Assembly (NCBI GenBank): GCA_025450095.1 | Contig: JANWID010000305.1 | Span: 1 to 7,496, forward strand | Direction: 5' to 3' | DNA: 7,496 nucleotides | DNA from: Bacteroidia bacterium | GTDB lineage: Bacteria > Bacteroidota > Bacteroidia > AKYH767-A > OLB10 | Part shown: positions 6,037-7,496 of the stretch, one piece after another | Layout: every line of letters begins with the position of its first letter | Numbering within the stretch: the first letter of the stretch is position 1 | Position numbers and translations under genes: made by a program | The notes under the pieces: generated by a model | Seen by the model: only the letters and a program-made list of their open reading frames with translations | Database searches by the model: none | Told to the model about the DNA's origin: nothing

Positions 6037-7149
6037 ATGGCCAGTGAAATGCTGTACCCGGTTACTCCGGTGTATCTGAAAAGCCTAGGATATTCGGTGA
6101 TGGTGATTGGCATCCTGGAAGGATTTGCTGAAGCTATCGCCGGACTTAGTAAGGGTTATTTCGGCAATTTATCGGATGTTTCAGGAAAAAGAGTTCCGTT
6201 TGTAAGAGCCGGTTATTTTTTAAGTGCTGTTTCAAAACCAATAATGGGATGGCTGACCTCACTCTGGATTATTTTCACATCCCGAACGCTCGATCGATTT
6301 GGAAAAGGTATTCGCACCGGTGCCCGTGATGCGATGCTCGCAGATGCATCTACTTTAAAAGACAGGGGAAAAGTATTTGGATTTCATCGTGCATTGGATA
6401 CGATTGGTGCTGTTTTGGGACCACTGCTTGCACTTCTCTGGCTACATTATAACCCGGGCGACTATGCGAATTTATTTATTTGGGCATTGATACCTGGTGC
6501 TATCGCGGTCGGGATAACTTTTTTTCTTAAAGAAAAAGGTAATTCAACGGAAAAAAAAGAAGCTCCCGGATTTTTTACGTTCCTGGGATACTGGAAAAAA
6601 GGAAGCAGAGCATACCGGAGATTGGTAATTTCACTTTTAGTGTTTGCACTGGTTAACAGTTCGGATGTTTTCCTGCTGCTTGTGATGAAGGAACGAGGTT
6701 TGGACGATACATTTGTTATCGGGATCTATATTTTTTACAACCTGGTTTATGCTTTGGTTGCTATTCCCGCAGGTTGGCTTGGTGACCGGTTAGGATTGAA
6801 AAATGTTCTTATAGCAGGATTGTTCCTTTTTGCAATTGTATACGGCGGTATGTCGGTTGCTGATGAATGGTGGATGTTTGGATTGCTGATGGCATTTTAT
6901 GGAATGTATGCTGCAGCAACAGAAGGAATATCAAAAGCACTCATCACACAAATATGTAAACCGGAAGACACTGCTACAGCCATTGGAACTTTTACTGCTT
7001 TTCAAAGTGTAGCAGCACTCATAGCAAGCACGATTGCAGGATGGATTTGGTTTCAGATGGGAGCGGAGATAGTTTTTATTTATGCTTCAATAGTTACTTT
7101 ATGTGTAGCTATTTGGATGGTAAATAAAGTCAGGATTAGTCAAGGTTAG
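6037..7149 (+). CDS. Major facilitator superfamily transporter
   Basis: This is an MFS permease of the inner membrane; the substrate cannot be told from sequence. From the first ATG (6037) it has 370 residues. The N-half shows motif A, GNLSDVSGKR (43-52), and the subfamily signature RTLDRFGKGIRTGARDA (83-99). The C-half has the matching GWLGDRLGLKN (246-256). Hydrophobic segments lie near 21-45, 53-72, 74-82, 114-136, 145-164, 195-217, 226-246, 255-275, 279-299, 315-335 and 342-363, with a Lys-rich central loop at 165-194. The first helix is truncated at this ATG. The frame stays open upstream to a stop at 5926, and codons from 5980 (CTG) read LKIITKTIWYLSIISLFTD, completing helix 1. The true product is therefore probably about 389 residues with a non-standard start. 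The last codons (VRISQG) and the stop are made of the downstream repeat. Confidence 0.9.
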   Translation: MASEMLYPVTPVYLKSLGYSVMVIGILEGFAEAIAGLSKGYFGNLSDVSGKRVPFVRAGYFLSAVSKPIMGWLTSLWIIFTSRTLDRFGKGIRTGARDAMLADASTLKDRGKVFGFHRALDTIGAVLGPLLALLWLHYNPGDYANLFIWALIPGAIAVGITFFLKEKGNSTEKKEAPGFFTFLGYWKKGSRAYRRLVISLLVFALVNSSDVFLLLVMKERGLDDTFVIGIYIFYNLVYALVAIPAGWLGDRLGLKNVLIAGLFLFAIVYGGMSVADEWWMFGLLMAFYGMYAAATEGISKALITQICKPEDTATAIGTFTAFQSVAALIASTIAGWIWFQMGAEIVFIYASIVTLCVAIWMVNKVRISQG

Positions 7150-7300
7150 TCAGGATTTGAAAAAAGTCATGATTTGTCAGGGTTAGTCATGGTTTGAAAA
7201 AAGTCAGAATTTGGCAGAGTTTGAAAAAAAAGTCATGATTTGTCAGGGTTAGTCATAGTTTGAAAAAAGGTCAGGATTTGGCATAGTTTGAAAAAGAAAG
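7129..7300 (+). repeat. Array of thirteen degenerate decamers (GTCAKRRTTW)
   Basis: Thirteen 10-base units, such as GTCAGGATTA, GTCATGATTT, GTCAGGGTTA and GGCATAGTTT, follow one another from 7129 to 7289. Those starting at 7149, 7186, 7213, 7252 and 7280 are followed by a G and an A-rich tract of six or more bases. A higher-order unit of 66-69 bp is repeated twice (7166-7231 and 7232-7300) with only a few differences, so a recent duplication of a composite unit is likely. The first two decamers form the 3' end of the transporter gene, including its TAG stop. All units share one orientation. The units are neither palindromic nor separated by unique spacers, which rules out a CRISPR. Confidence 0.9.
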
Positions 7301-7311
7301 AATTAAAATAA

Positions 7312-7342
7312 TTTGTAAAATTGATTTTTTGTATTAATTTTC
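7312..7342 (+). promoter_or_regulatory. Probable promoter of the four-helix-bundle gene
   Basis: TTTG (7312-7315) is followed after 19 bp by TAATTTTC (7335-7342), which matches TAnnTTTG except for the last base. Transcription would start near 7349, giving a leader of about 30 bases before the ATG at 7380. The region from 7301 to 7379 is very A/T-rich and follows the decamer array directly. Confidence 0.42.
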
Positions 7343-7379
7343 AGTTGAATTTTTCAATTAACTTTTAATTTACTTTTCC

Positions 7380-7496
7380 ATGAAACAAAAAAAATCACTT
7401 CCGTTAAAGGACCTTGAAGTCTATAAAGCAGCACATGTTATAGGAAAGGAAGTCTGGGAGATTGTATCTGTCTGGAACTTTTTTAACAAAGACACT
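7380..7496 (+). CDS. Four-helix-bundle protein (23S rRNA IVP / Avd-like), N-terminal part
   Basis: Only the first 39 residues are present; the frame is open to the window end. After a basic start (MKQKKS) the segment LKDLEVYKAAHVIGKEVWEIVSVWNFFNKDT matches the first helix and turn of the four-helix-bundle family, also called 23S rRNA intervening-sequence protein (S23). Full members are usually about 115-130 residues, so roughly two thirds is missing. Relatives include Avd, the accessory protein of diversity-generating retroelements, which forms a basic pentamer that binds nucleic acid and the reverse transcriptase. Most family members are orphans with unknown function. No rRNA or reverse transcriptase gene is seen here. 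The gene begins 80 bp after a decamer repeat array and has a plausible promoter of its own. The start is the ATG preceded by A/T-rich sequence. Confidence 0.82.
   Translation, partial: MKQKKSLPLKDLEVYKAAHVIGKEVWEIVSVWNFFNKDT

Noticed and set aside
7129..7300. CRISPR array
   Set aside because: Units are 10 bases, directly adjacent and degenerate, with no unique spacers of constant length and no cas genes.
7380..7496. Diversity-generating retroelement with Avd
   Set aside because: The four-helix-bundle family fits Avd only at family level; no reverse transcriptase or template/variable repeat pair is visible within the window.

Overview
The window looks like a chromosomal segment of a member of the Bacteroidota, probably an uncultured or environmental lineage. 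Three things point there. The large secreted protein ends in a type IX secretion (T9SS) type A sorting domain. Several start regions carry TTTG / TAnnTTTG promoter elements instead of sigma70 boxes. Translation starts are preceded by A/T-rich sequence rather than Shine-Dalgarno sites. No rRNA, tRNA, insertion sequence or CRISPR array was seen.

Left part (1-2160): two minus-strand genes, a single-domain CheY/Rcp1-like response regulator and a complete poxvirus-like DNA topoisomerase IB. Divergent from the topoisomerase is a small, very basic DUF6496-type protein with a Ser/Lys/Arg tail. Two neighbouring genes are thus concerned with DNA topology or probably with DNA binding.

Middle part (2160-5620): an exported DsrE-like protein with a good Bacteroidota promoter. 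It is followed after 48 bp by an 843-residue T9SS-secreted beta-propeller (BNR/sortilin-type) protein, and then by an unrecognised 69-residue ORF.

Right part (5620-7496): this is the unusual part. A 360-bp gene-poor stretch carries about twenty phased heptamers of the form NCTGCNN and an 8-bp perfect palindrome. Next comes an MFS transporter whose reading frame runs upstream through a conserved first membrane helix without any ATG, GTG or TTG. A second array of thirteen decamers (GTCAKRRTTW, several followed by GAAAAAA) starts inside the last codons of that gene and supplies its stop codon. About 80 bp after this array begins a four-helix-bundle gene (23S rRNA intervening-sequence protein / Avd-like family), cut by the window end. 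Two unrelated short-word arrays bracketing one gene, the second leading into a four-helix-bundle gene, is the most promising candidate for something undescribed here.
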